DNA from: Sesamum alatum
Taxonomy: Eukaryota > Streptophyta > Magnoliopsida > Lamiales > Pedaliaceae
DNA: 64,000 nucleotides
Assembly (NCBI GenBank): GCA_034509735.1
Contig: JACGWO010000010.1
Span: forward strand, 15,637,193-15,701,192
Direction: 5' to 3'
Shown here: positions 47,641 through 59,300 of the stretch, piece after piece
How positions within the stretch are numbered: position 1 is the first letter of the stretch
Layout: every line of letters begins with the position of its first letter
The notes under the pieces: model-generated
Told to the model about the DNA's origin: nothing
What the model saw: only the letters and a program-made list of their open reading frames with translations
Database searches by the model: none
Program-made: the position numbers and the translations under genes

Positions 47641-47972
47641 TGAAAGATTTGGCTGATCTCGTGTTTGTGATTAGGAAAGAAGTGCTACCCTGTTCACGCT
47701 TGTAATAAGATTATTTCTTCTCTGTAAAAGGGCGTTTACAATTTGTCTGTCTTAGCTAACACGTTTTCGTTAAGTTAGCTGAGCTAATTAGTTGTTAGAT
47801 TAGTTAACGACAGTTAGAGGCAGTTTAAGTAGAAAACCCTATTAAAGAGGCGTTGACCCAAGCACTCAACATATATCTTCATCTTCTTTAGAAATATACT
47901 TGAGAATTTTCCTTTACCACTGTGTTTTGGTTTCTCGAAGCTTAAAATGTCTTCCATGGTGCAATTTCCACA
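47641..47972 (+). repeat. 3' LTR of the copia element
   Basis: 332 bp, from TGAAAGATTTGGCTG to TTTCCACA, with the same length and boundaries as the 5' LTR. Confidence 0.93.
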
Positions 47973-48146
47973 ATGACTCACTATTAAGAAAATTTGATAT
48001 CCATCAATATTTCACAAAACATAATTCTAAATTAGACCAGAAGAATTTTGGAATCGTATGTAACATAAGATTATTCTCCAAATGATTTGCCACTAAGAAT
48101 TTGATATACCCAACTCCAAATCTATCAATCCAAGTACAACTTTTAA

Positions 48147-48563
48147 GGGGAAATAACATTTCTTATCCTGTAACTTATGGTCTTTTCACTTTGCTCCCAT
48201 TAGTTACGGGATTATCACTTTTGGTCACAGAACTTCTAAAAACTAGTGCTTTTGATCCCATGACCCCTTATTGTTAATATTTTAATGAAAAATGCCACGT
48301 GCTAGGCACGTAGTCGTTAGGGTCTTTACACTTTTGATCTCATTAGTTACAAGATTCTCATTTTTTATCACATAAATTTCAAAAATTAGTACTTTTGTTC
48401 CTATTTATTTAAGGATCACATTGCCTTTTCCGTCAAATATATAACGGGAAGATGCTATGAGACCAAAAGTGCAACTTTTTGAAAGTTACGAGACAAAAAA
48501 TGAGAATTCCATAACCAATAAAATCAGAAGTGGAAAGACCTCGATGAAAAATACTATTTCCCC
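48147..48563. mobile_element. 417-bp palindromic MITE
   Basis: It starts GGGGAAATAACATTTC and ends GAAAAATACTATTTCCCC. The inner blocks (GGTCTTTTCACTTTG against AAGTGGAAAGACC) are inverted. The flanks CAACTTTTAA and CAACTTTAA form a near-perfect target duplication. It belongs to the same architectural class as the elements at 49213 and 50131 but has its own sequence. Confidence 0.8.
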
Positions 48564-48943
48564 CAACTTTAATTCATTTAATATTGATGGTCAAAATTAT
48601 TAGTATTTTTGTAAAAAAAGTTAACAATGAAACTGGTATAGTTTGTAGTATGAACTTCAAACATGGAAGTTGTGTTCAAATAAGTTCTTCATTTATGAAA
48701 TAAAAATCACATTAATCTATACTAATAATCATGGAAGGTGTATTAAGAATGAAATATAAGTAGCTGTTTCATTAGAAGATGGATTGTATTTTCTATTTCA
48801 AATAATGTTGCACATTCTGATTCATGTAATTTATATATACAAAGTGTATAAAGATGACATTATGTATTTTATTAAGGATAATATTTTATACACATGGCAT
48901 ATATAAATTAAATAAATATTACAAAAAAATTAACTATTCCCAA

Positions 48944-49212
48944 CATTGTAATGACCACGGCTTAAATGCAAATCAATAATACCTATCATGGTCCAACAAA
49001 ACTAATATGAAAAAAGAATAAAATCAAATTTTGATCATAATTAATGAACATTTGTCATGGTTTTAATTGTAGCCAAAATATTTCCTATAGTTTTTAGTTG
49101 TGGCGAATGTTTTGATCTCACTTGCAGAAATACTCGCTAATAATTATTGCATAGCCGTAGTTAATTAGTATTGACCACACATTTTCACTTTTAACCATAG
49201 TAATTAGCATTA
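48944..49212. repeat. Left part of a 290-bp dispersed repeat split by a MITE (CACTA-like right end)
   Basis: 48944-49212 plus 50017-50040 match 52118-52399 along their whole length: CATTGTAA(C/T)GACCACGG at the left and AAAAGTAATATTTCTTC at the right. The right end reads CAAGTG or CTAGTG, the inverse of a CACTA-type start, but the left end is not its inverse, so the family is unresolved. Confidence 0.75.
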
Positions 49213-50007
49213 GGGTTAAATACAATTACCACCCCTGAAATATCCACCCTACATCAATTACCCCCTAAAGTATTAAAACATTAAAAAACCCCCCTAACCT
49301 TCTAACACTTTTAATTTTGAAGTTCAAAAAGTCCATTTTACCCTTAATAAAAATTGATTTATAAAAAAAAATAAAGGAATTTTTAAAATACCAAAACCAC
49401 TATTTTTTAAGTTTTATCTAATTTTATTTTCACTTGTTAGCTCTTTTTATTTTATAATTCTAAAGTATTTGGAACTCATTTTATTTTAGTTTCACTTATT
49501 TGTCAAACCAAGTTAAAAATAAATTTATACATTCATATAATTTCCACATTTATATAATTACCATATATATAAATATATATTAATTGTATATTTTCTTATT
49601 AGCTCATGATCAGCTCTTTCGCTTTTATTAATTGTATATTTATTTAAGTAAATATATAAATATATATATATATATGCATGTATAAATTTATTTTTAATTT
49701 GGTTTGACAAACAAGGGAAACTAAAATAAAATGAGCTCCAAGTACTTTAGAATTACGAAAATAAAAAGAGTTCGATAAACAAGTGAAAATAGAATTAGAC
49801 AAAGTTTCAAAAAAGAGTGGTTTTTGTATTTTAAAAATTCATTTCAATTTTTTTCAAAAAACAATTTTTAGTAAGGGTAAAATGAACATTTTGAACTTAA
49901 AAAATAAAAGGAGTTAGAAGGCCAGGGTTTTTTTTGAAGGTTTTAATACTTTAGGGGGATAATTGATGTAGGGTGGGTACTTCAGGGGTAGCAACTGTAT
50001 TTAACCC
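49213..50007. mobile_element. 795-bp palindromic MITE with perfect 9-bp target duplication
   Basis: The ends GGGTTAAATACAATTACCAC and GTAGCAACTGTATTTAACCC are inverted. The arms include ATCAATTACCCCCTAAAGTA against TACTTTAGGGGGATAATTGA. TTAGCATTA stands at 49204-49212 and again at 50008-50016. The element lies inside the 290-bp dispersed repeat, whose uninterrupted sister copy reads TTAGTCATTA at the corresponding place. Confidence 0.93.
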
Positions 50008-50016
50008 TTAGCATTA

Positions 50017-50040
50017 CCAAAAGTAATATTTCTTCAAGTG
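50017..50040. repeat. Right remnant of the split dispersed repeat
   Basis: Continues the interrupted repeat through AAAGTAATATTTCTTCAAGTG. Confidence 0.75.
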
Positions 50041-50130
50041 AGAGAATGCAACATGATTTGAAATAAAAAATTCAATCTAGGTATTGATGGACTTATTCAA
50101 TGAGAATAACGACTAAAAACATAAAATTAA

Positions 50131-51172
50131 TGGTTAAATACACTTTGCACCCCTTGACTATGCATGTAGTCGTATTTAGGCCCCTAAAGTATGAAAGGTA
50201 ACAAAAAGGCCCCTCATGATATGGATAAATTATTTTATGATGAAAATGCCCTTATTGTTTCCACCCCTAAAATATGTTTATTTCAATCATTCCCCTAAAA
50301 CATAATTTGAATTATTCTAAAAATTATATTTAACATAAATACTATCCAAAATTTATTATTTTTATAATTAGTATAGAATCTATATAAACTCTATAAATTT
50401 ACAGTCCTTATATTTTTTTACATAACTGTTTAAAAATTTACATAATTTTTGTTTGTATTGTTCCATATATGTTGAACTGTTTTTTAAAAATAAATTATTG
50501 ATATAATTTTAAAATATTACATCGAACATAATGCACTATAAAATATGCAAATCTATAATATAATTACTTTATAATATTCTATAATATTTTGAGTAATGAT
50601 ATGACATAATTTAATTATGTGTACATATAAAAAAAAGTATGTTATATAACCCATAAATTTTATTCAGGTATATGTACGCATAATTAAATTATATCATATC
50701 ATTACTCAAAATATTATAGAATATTATAAATTAATTATATTATAGATTTGCATATTTTATAGTAAATTATGTTCGATGTAATATTTTAAAATTGTATCAA
50801 TAATTTTATTTTAAAAAAAGATTTCAATATATATATAAAACAATACAAGCAAAAATTATGTAAATTGTTAAACAGTTATGTAAAAAAATATAAGGACTGT
50901 AAATTTATAGAGTTTAGAAAGATTGTATACTAATTATAAAAATAATAAATTTTGAATAGTATTTATGTTAAATATGATTTTTATAATAATTAAAATTATG
51001 TTTTAGGGGAATGATTGAAATAAACATATATTAGGGGTGGAAACAATAAGGACATTTTCGTCATAAAAAAATTAATCCATATCAGGAGGGGCCTTTTTGT
51101 TGTACCTTTCATACTTTAGGGGCCTAAATGCAACTACATGCATAGTTCAGGAGTGCAAAGTGTATTTAACCC
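50131..51172. mobile_element. 1042-bp near-complete palindrome (MITE) with perfect 9-bp target duplication
   Basis: The arms of about 500 bp mirror each other from GGTTAAATACACTTTGCACC at the left end to the right end GTGCAAAGTGTATTTAACCC. They meet around 50630-50670 with only a few tens of bases between them. TAAAATTAA is at 50122-50130 and 51173-51181. Such a transcript would fold into one long hairpin. Confidence 0.93.
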
Positions 51173-51205
51173 TAAAATTAATATACTTTCCGTATAAAAA
51201 GAATA

Positions 51206-51653
51206 GGGTGATTTATAATAGCTTTCTTTGAGGTTTGACATAATTATGAACATCCCTTCATTGTTTTAAAAATTCTAAATACGCCCTAAAGTTTGTAATT
51301 TTTAACCCCTGAAGTTTGTAATTTTTAACCAAGGGCCTGAGATGGTCTATTTTGCCATTGACTTTTATTTCTAAATTCTAGAAAAAATCACCCAATACAA
51401 ATTACATTGTTGCTCCCCTATGTAAAAAACGTTAAAAACTTCTTCCTGCGTATTTTTGTCCAAAAAAATTTAGAAAATTTTAAAAATAATTCAATTTGCA
51501 TAAGTGCATTTTGATCAGTTCACCATAAAAATGGATGGAAATGGATTATTTCTTAGACGGTTACAAACTTTAGAGGGGTATTTATAATTTTTAAAATAAT
51601 AAAGAATAATCATAATTATGCCAAACCTCAGAGGAGGTCGTTATAATTCAGCC
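51206..51653. mobile_element. MITE of the TTGAGGTTTG family
   Basis: From GGGTGATTTATAATAGC to GTCGTTATAATTCAGCC. The internal blocks match the copies in the gene intron at 29452 and 30122. The flanks AAAAGAATA (51197-51205) and AAAAGAAAA (51654-51662) agree at 8 of 9. It sits only 33 bp from the 1042-bp palindrome. Confidence 0.85.
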
Positions 51654-51662
51654 AAAAGAAAA

Positions 51663-52117
51663 ATATAACTCATTTTCCACTGCGAAAAAGTCAACACTTT
51701 CGCCATCAATTTTAGTTTCTCTGCAAATTCTTCTTAGTCGAATTTAACATCGAAAAATTATCGTCGGAACAACTTTTAACGTGTTTTTTTCTACAAAAGG
51801 GTTGATTTTGAGAAGGAATTAATTTGACAGTCGCTCTCATAATTTTTGGAGTTACATCACAATTATTTAGAATTAATTTGATATAAAATTATATTATTAA
51901 CTATTTAATCTAGATATTTCTCAAAAATAAAATAAAAATATGGTTATTCATTTTTTTTCCGCAAAAAGTGTTCAAAATCTCGTCTAGCCAGTTAATTAAT
52001 TACTTCTTTTTTTTATTCGAATAAAGCAAGAAAAATAAATATATATATATATATATATATTTATGTTTAGAATTTGCTAAGTATCTACGATTGAAAAAAA
52101 AAATGAATTATTTCATA
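51663..52117. other. AT-rich intergenic DNA
   Basis: A (TA)n run at about 52038-52060 is the only clear structure. Confidence 0.5.
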
Positions 52118-52399
52118 CATTGTAACGACCACGGGCTAAAGATCGTTGTAAATCAATACTATTCACTATAATCATACAAAAATATAAGTTTTCACCATGG
52201 TTAAGGAACATTTTGTCATAATTTTAACTATAATCAAAATATGTGCTATGGTTTTCAGTCGTGGCTGATGTTTTCACCTCACCATGGAGAAGTAACGGCT
52301 AATAGCTAGTTGCGCAGTCGTAATTAATTAATATTTGCCACACTTTTTTACTTTTAACATAGTAATTAGTCATTACCAAAAGTAATATTTCTTCTAGTG
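52118..52399. repeat. Uninterrupted copy of the 290-bp dispersed repeat
   Basis: This matches 48944-49212 plus 50017-50040 from CATTGTAACGACCACGGG to TATTTCTTCTAGTG, and lacks the MITE found in the other copy. Confidence 0.8.
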
Positions 52400-53884
52400 T
52401 TATACTAATTTATTACTTTACCTTTAATTTGAATCCTCCAATTATTAATTAATGTTTCTAAATTTTGATTAAAAATATTTTCTTCTAATTAGAAAATTAA
52501 TCTGGTATCCATTTAAAATAGAAAATACTCAAAAATACATTGAAAATAACATAAATATATATGTCATAAGGTATAATTTTGTCCTAACAAAATTAAAGAG
52601 GAGTAAGCGTTATATTTGTTAATTTATGGAGATAAAATGCCGCCTCAAATATGGTCGAGGAGAGAAGCATAGTGTATTTAACTCTGAAATATACGTAAAG
52701 GCACGTTTACTTAGACTTATAAAGTTGGATAATATTTTTAGTACAACTTAGTAGGCCGTTTAAATCGTGGTATGAGGTCCGAATTTGAAGTGAAGAATGC
52801 TACTAATTTATTGTAAAACCTACATTACTCAAGTTATCAATCCACTTACAGATTCAATTCACAAAGTAAATGCTCGATAATTAGTTTTCGCATTTTTTCT
52901 CACCATGTATTTAATTAAAATTTATCCTTTCATCAATTTAGTCGAATAATCAAAATAAACAGGCGTAAAAGTGTTTTCCTTTTCCACTGTACGTTCCATG
53001 AAAATTGAAAAGGTAAATTTGCTGAAAATGGAATTATGACCGACCATAATAAATTGAGTTTTAAGAGTTTGGTCAAAAACCCTAAAAAGAAAATAATATT
53101 TTATTTATTTATTTATAAAATTTTCGACATGGATGTAAACAATTTGTTTGTTTGTTTTTGTCGGTTTTGTGCTGGTCCTGACCGTCTATTTCCACACCTT
53201 TATTTAGTGCACTTAGGTGAAAGTAAATGAGACTTCATTGCAACTGTCACAGGTCAAGTTTTTGGCTTTTGTAATAAATGAAGGGCAAACTATAAATGGA
53301 AATCTTTAATGTGAAAACAAATAATCATATTTACATTGATGCTTAGACATATATCTTATAATAATTTGGAAAGTAATGGTACCAACTTGAATTTATTGTT
53401 ATTATTTTAGAAATTCTTGTGGGATAATAGTTAAAGTCGAATATAGTCATATTAAAATATGGGCGTAGATCCTCGTTAATGTGTTTGGTGGACTAAATGT
53501 GTATGACCTTGATTTTGGCAACAATAGGTCAATTGTGTATTCTGATTTGTGCTATTGGTTATCATGTAATTAAAACTTGGTTCTTGAAGACAATAGGTTA
53601 GTTATGGGAACCGTTGACACACGTACGAAGTAGATGTGTCATTCATGCTTTCACATGTTTGGTGTGAAAAAATATTTTTTTTTAACTATACATTCTGACA
53701 TGTGAATTTTTTTATGGTTAGGTCTTGATTTTTGGCGATATTATGCTAGCTATAGGGATCTTGAATGACACATAAGACAGATACACAATCTTTCCACGGG
53801 CCTGTGAGGTGTCATCTCTACTTTTTCATTTTTTGTATATAAAAAGAACAAAGTTATTTTTTCGAACAGATGTTAATGATAAAA
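52400..53884. other. AT-rich intergenic DNA
   Basis: No gene or resolved repeat. Short open frames at 53036-53230 and 53809-54000 have no recognisable content. Confidence 0.5.
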
Positions 53885-54348
53885 ATTTTCAGCCATCTCT
53901 CCTGAGAGTTGACATAATTAAAAGCACCTCCTTGTTATTTGAGAAATTACAAATACCCCCTGACTTTAACGTTCGTCTAACAACGAGCTCATTCTGTTAG
54001 CCTCTTTTAGCTTTCCATCCAATTTTTGTTGTGAATTGCTCAAAACGCCTGATTTGGATTATACGTTATAATTATATATATATATATATATATTAATTTT
54101 TTAGAATATTTTTATGGATTAATATTCTCTATAGATTATTTATTCTACCCATCCTCAAAATTTTTATAATTTTCCAAATATTTTTTTGAAAAAATAAAAA
54201 AAATTATCAAGATAAAGTAATATTTTTCACAACATCGTCTATGACCTACATAATTACTTTTTATTTGAGGGGGGTTTTGTAATTTTTTAAATAATGAGAA
54301 ATATTTGTAATTGTGCCAAACTTCAGGAAAAGTAACTGTAATTCACCC
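53885..54348. mobile_element. Degenerate MITE of the TTGAGGTTTG family
   Basis: The left half has GTTGACATAATTAAAAGCAC and AAATTACAAATACCCCCTGA; the right end is GTAACTGTAATTCACCC. Internal order is as in the other copies but more diverged, and the left terminus is worn. Confidence 0.65.
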
Positions 54349-55507
54349 TAAAAATAAACAACTTCAAATTTCTTTTCTCTCCTGATGATATAACTTCAAA
54401 ATTTGAATACAGGAATGATATAGTTAATAATCAAATAGAATGTAGCGAAGCTGAAATTCCATAATTATGAGGTCATGATAAAACATTTATCAGTGTCTCA
54501 TACCACTCACGTCGTATTATAAAACTATTGAATAATTTATGCGGAAGCGTACTTAATAATTTAATTAGACCACATAAATCGGAGGCAACTTAATATATGG
54601 TAGTCTTTTAATTCACAATTATTAACACATAAGTCTATTCCAAATTTGGATTAAAAGATTCAATAAACATTAATTATTCATCTAGTTTATTAATAATTAT
54701 CGAATAATTATAAAGTGACATAATTGTATTATTAATTGATATGCTGATTGTTTAAATACTATTAATGGTTACAACAATAATTTGAAATTTTGTGATAATT
54801 GAACCTATATATAACTAAAGCATTTTGTCTAGCATTTTTTGGAATGTATTATTATTTGGGCAGGTCCAATATTCAAGAGCTAGAGAGAGAGAGAGGGGAA
54901 GAAGATGGATATAGAGCAATACACCATTAAAACCCCATAGTTCAAGATCCATAGGGGGCAGCAAACCTAATCCATCATAGCACATTTTAAATTGAATGAC
55001 ATTACCAATTTTAAGCCTAATGTTTAATGAATTCATATATTAAATTTTTGAGGTTTGGTTTGAAATTGTGGTTGCATAATCGATCATATAAAATCGATTT
55101 TAGAATGATCAACTTTTACCAAAAAGTGATTATGTATTGGGGATATTATTATTATTATTATTTTCAATGAGCGATGAACTGTTAATTTGAAAGTACAACA
55201 TGTTTGTAAAGTAATTAATTGTTATTACAATATTCAGTGCACAATGTAACAACATCTATTCAGTCCACAATATAATAACATATCCACATCTACCAACACC
55301 AATCAAGAAATAATACAAACATCTTAGAAATTAAACAAATCCATACATTCATAGTACTCGAACTCACGACCTCTTGATTGTGCATGGGACCTCAACCTCA
55401 CCACTCGGGTAAGGGATCATCGGTGTATTGGGAATATCATTAATCTTATAATTGTTTGTAAGTACAAAATTTCAGAACTAACCTCATTTTCTATGTTATT
55501 TCTTAAA
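54349..55507. other. AT-rich intergenic DNA
   Basis: An (ATT)n tract near 55146-55163 and a GA-rich stretch near 54882-54900 were seen. No gene. Confidence 0.5.
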
Positions 55508-55993
55508 GGTTTAATTACATTTAATCCCCCTTTGAAAATATGAAATTATACTTTACCCCAAGAAAGTTTAAAGATTACATTTTCCCCCTCTCTAAAAATT
55601 CACCATTTACACCTAACGCCTTTTTGTGGGGTTTGGGCGGAAAATATTGATATTAACAAAAAAAATTACATAATTTTTTTTAAATTTACCCCTCATTTAA
55701 CATTTCCATGTAATAATTTTGTACTTATAAAGAGAAAAATATAATGATATTAACCTCACTCCATATATATATATATAATATTTATCCCCTTATAATTACA
55801 AAATATATATAAGAATGTTAAATGTGGGACAAAATAAAAAATTTATATAATTTTTTTTGGTGACGTCAAACAACTAATAAGAGGAGTTCAGGTGTAAAAG
55901 GAGAATATTTGAGGGGGTATAAGTGTAATTTCAAAAATATTTTTGGGAAAGTAGAATATTATATTTTCAAAAGGGGTCTAATTATAATTAGCC
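55508..55993. mobile_element. Copy of the 493-bp MITE family
   Basis: From GGTTTAATTACATTTAATCC to GGGGTCTAATTATAATTAGCC, 486 bp, with the same block order as 32811-33303. The flanks ATTTCTTAAA and TTTTTTTAAA agree at 8 of 10 positions. Confidence 0.82.
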
Positions 55994-56366
55994 TTTTTTT
56001 AAATGATAGATTTTTAACTAGAGAAATATTAAAAATTGGTCGAGCAAATTATTTTCGACAAAATAACACTGTATTCAACATTCATGCCATTTATTGTTTC
56101 AAAGAAAGTCATAAATAAGATGTTATTTAACATTGATAATTCTAAATCAAATTCCAAATCAACTGTATAATACGTTCAAATGAAATAAAATATGTCATAT
56201 ATATATATTCTTTAACAATTAAATATCTTTTAATTCTCAATAATTTTATATTTCTTAATATTGATTTAAATCTAATTAAAATTAATTTAATTTTAATTTT
56301 TTATTGTTATTACATTTGAGTTACATTTACGAATAAGATTGACATCCAAGAATATACATTTTAAAT
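55994..56366. other. AT-rich spacer between two MITE-class elements
   Basis: A short (TA)n at about 56197 was seen. No gene. Confidence 0.45.
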
Positions 56367-59300
56367 GGGTTATTTTTATTTTAACCCCTGTGTTTTTAAT
56401 CAATTTTTAAAATCATCCAATTCTTTTTTTTATTCAATGTCATCCTTTGGATGAAATTTCGATCAATTTTTTGGTGCAAAAATGGCTTTTTCAAAAACGC
56501 CCCTAAAATTTTTAGTAAAATATGCACAATTGTAGAAGAAATCCCTGTAATTTTAAAATCAATTTCAATTTAGTCCTTTATGACGGTTAGGAAATTATGA
56601 CCGTTGGAATTTGACCGTTTCAAGGCCACTAATGGTTGAAATTTGGCCTTTTGCCAAACATACCCCCTTATAAATATATGGTGCAATTAGAAATGAAATG
56701 TACAAATCAAATTTGACAAAAGCAAAAAAGAAAAAAGAAAAAAAATCAGCAAGAAATTTGCAAGTATTCAATAGCAATCAACACATATTTTTTTTAATTA
56801 TGTCACATAAAAATCAGTCGTCACCCACGTATCATTTTCAACCAATTACTGATTATGCATTGATCATGCCTTCTTCAAGTTCAAACCAACAACAACAACA
56901 ATGGAACAACGATAAAAAAGGTATAAGATATATCATAATATATACATGCCAATATATCTAAATTTGTTTAGCAGCCCAATAAATATCTATGCTTTATATA
57001 ATTGAAAAACACCCTTTTGGTGTCTTCAACTATTTTGATCTGTCAATTTTTTAGTTTTCTATTTATTTTGTTAATCTTCATTGTACTCTCTCTAGTCAAC
57101 TTTCCATTTTCTATTTTCTCAACTTCCACGTTTCTTTCTTTCTTTTTTTCTTTTGCTCTTATTTTCTTAATAACTTCTCGTAACTTTTATATATTCTTCT
57201 AGCATGTTTTATTTATCTAATTAATATATATTTTTGAAAATAATAATTAATTAGTTTTTTAAGTTTAAATTAATTATGCACACACATTTGAGAGTGCTGT
57301 GTATACTAGTATGAAATAATGTCATAATATATACTATGCCATTATTTTTCTTTCTTTTTATAAATATAAAGGAAAGTACAAGAATACCCTTCAATTGGAG
57401 GAAAAATTAGTTGGAATTCTTGTTAGAATTGGTACCGTCAAGCTAATTGTTGGCTCATTGTTAACCATTCTAAATGATCTTTGTCAATAAAATGTTAATA
57501 TTAAGAATTGTTCTTTGGCCATTTTCATCTTATGCTTAATACAATATTTGTATGCATTTGGTTGAAGCCCTTAAATCATAATGCTGCGGGGTTCGCTCGC
57601 GCATATGATGGCAACCATGAAACCAACCTCGACGGTCTGATCTAAAATATTCCATGTTGATGAATCGATTGAGACGACACATCGATCATGATTCCTTAGA
57701 GACTTGCACTTAGTAATGCGTTCATATGATGATTGTTGCGTTTCATAGACACTGTACGCACTTTAGTGGGTACTTGATAAGAAGTTATCAAGTTCACTGA
57801 ACTGACTCGCAAGAGTTGTCATATGGAAGCCAATAAGGCATGATCGGTATGACTGGAACTCCTTGATTACAATAGTGCATTAAGTGGTCCTTTGACTTGA
57901 GGTTCCGCGGTAACCTTGTGTGTAGGACCGTTATAACTTGATCATGTCTGACGCAGCTGTGGTTACTTCCATAGTTGTTAAAAAAGCCATGTTTCAGACA
58001 TAGTCAGAGCATGCATGAAGGTTGATGAGTTCCAAGATAGGATCCATCGCTCACCATGAATGATGAAGAATCTCCCATGTTCTCTACATTGTGTTCTTCA
58101 AAATCCATGGCCACGATAGTTGATTAAATAGGAAAAGAATTTTCTATATTGATAAATGAGTAGCACAAAGTTTAGAGTTGACACATAGATATCAAAGTCC
58201 AGGATGGGAACCGATTGCAATTCCGTGCCCTAAACTTGGAACGAGAGATTTGCTTGATGGAGGACTGTATTTGCATGGAATTCATAACTTACAGGTTCAC
58301 GTAGATTTATCTATTCTCCAGTGCATGGACCACTGCTAGGTGGCCACCCATGTGCAACGGGTACTCTTGAATTAAAAAGTTAATCAAGAGTGATTAATTA
58401 ATTATGATTTAATTAATCTATGCAATATTAGTTGCCAATTAAATTGTATACGTTACAAGGCCCAGTCTAACTGAATAGTGAACCTGAAAGGTCATACACA
58501 AATTCATGATGGAATTTTGGAATTAATTTATAATTAATTATGGAGAAGATGTTAATTAATTTAAGGAGTTAAATTAATTGATACCTTTGGATGATTTATG
58601 AAATTGATCCATAATAATAAAATAATATGATTATTTAATTTGGAGTCTATTTAATAGCAATCACAAGGATTAATTAATTTGATCAATTAAGATTTGTGAC
58701 CAATTAATTGAGGTTAATTGGTTTGAGCTTGTAATCAATTAATGAGATTAATTGATTAAAAGAACTCATAAGCATTAATTAATTTAATTAATTAAATACT
58801 TGTGATCAATTAATTGAGAATTAATTATTTGGGCTTGTAAATCAATTACTTAGATTAATTGATTTGGGCTTATATTTAATTAATGAATTAAGCATTATGG
58901 GCCTAGACAAATGTGAATTCAATTAAATTAGAATTAATTGAATTTGAACTTTATCCAATTGAGAATTGAGATCAAGCCCAAACCTAAGCCAAGCCCACAA
59001 GCCCACATGGCAAATGAAGGCAAGGTTCATTGAATATAGAAAATACTTGTCTTCAATTAAGATAAATTAGCAAAGTGTGAATTTGCTAAAATTTGTCTAT
59101 ATAGAGGGGACATAAGGAGATATCAAGACAAAAGTTGTCTCATGGTTGTTTGTGTCTACATTCAAAATGTATGTTATCCTAGCTCTTGTATATATATATA
59201 TATATATATATCTATGAGCTTGGATGAATTCATTTGAGGTTAACATGGTTAGAATGATGAGATGATGTTCATTATACAAATCTAGAAAGTCTAACTTTCT

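Larger units (their letters stand above)
42932..47972 (+). mobile_element. Ty1/copia retrotransposon with two LTRs and 5-bp target duplication, inactive
   Basis: Paired 332-bp LTRs flank a gag-protease-integrase-RT-RNase H polyprotein region, the copia order. ATGAC is found at 42927-42931 and 47973-47977. The primer-binding site TGGTATCAGAGCC (initiator Met tRNA) directly follows the 5' LTR, and the polypurine tract GAGGAGGGGG directly precedes the 3' LTR. By eye the LTRs differ at about ten positions (about 3%), suggesting a geologically young insertion. Premature stops and shifts lie in gag, protease, RT and the C-terminus. Its small size suggests an Ale-like lineage; not tested. Confidence 0.95.
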
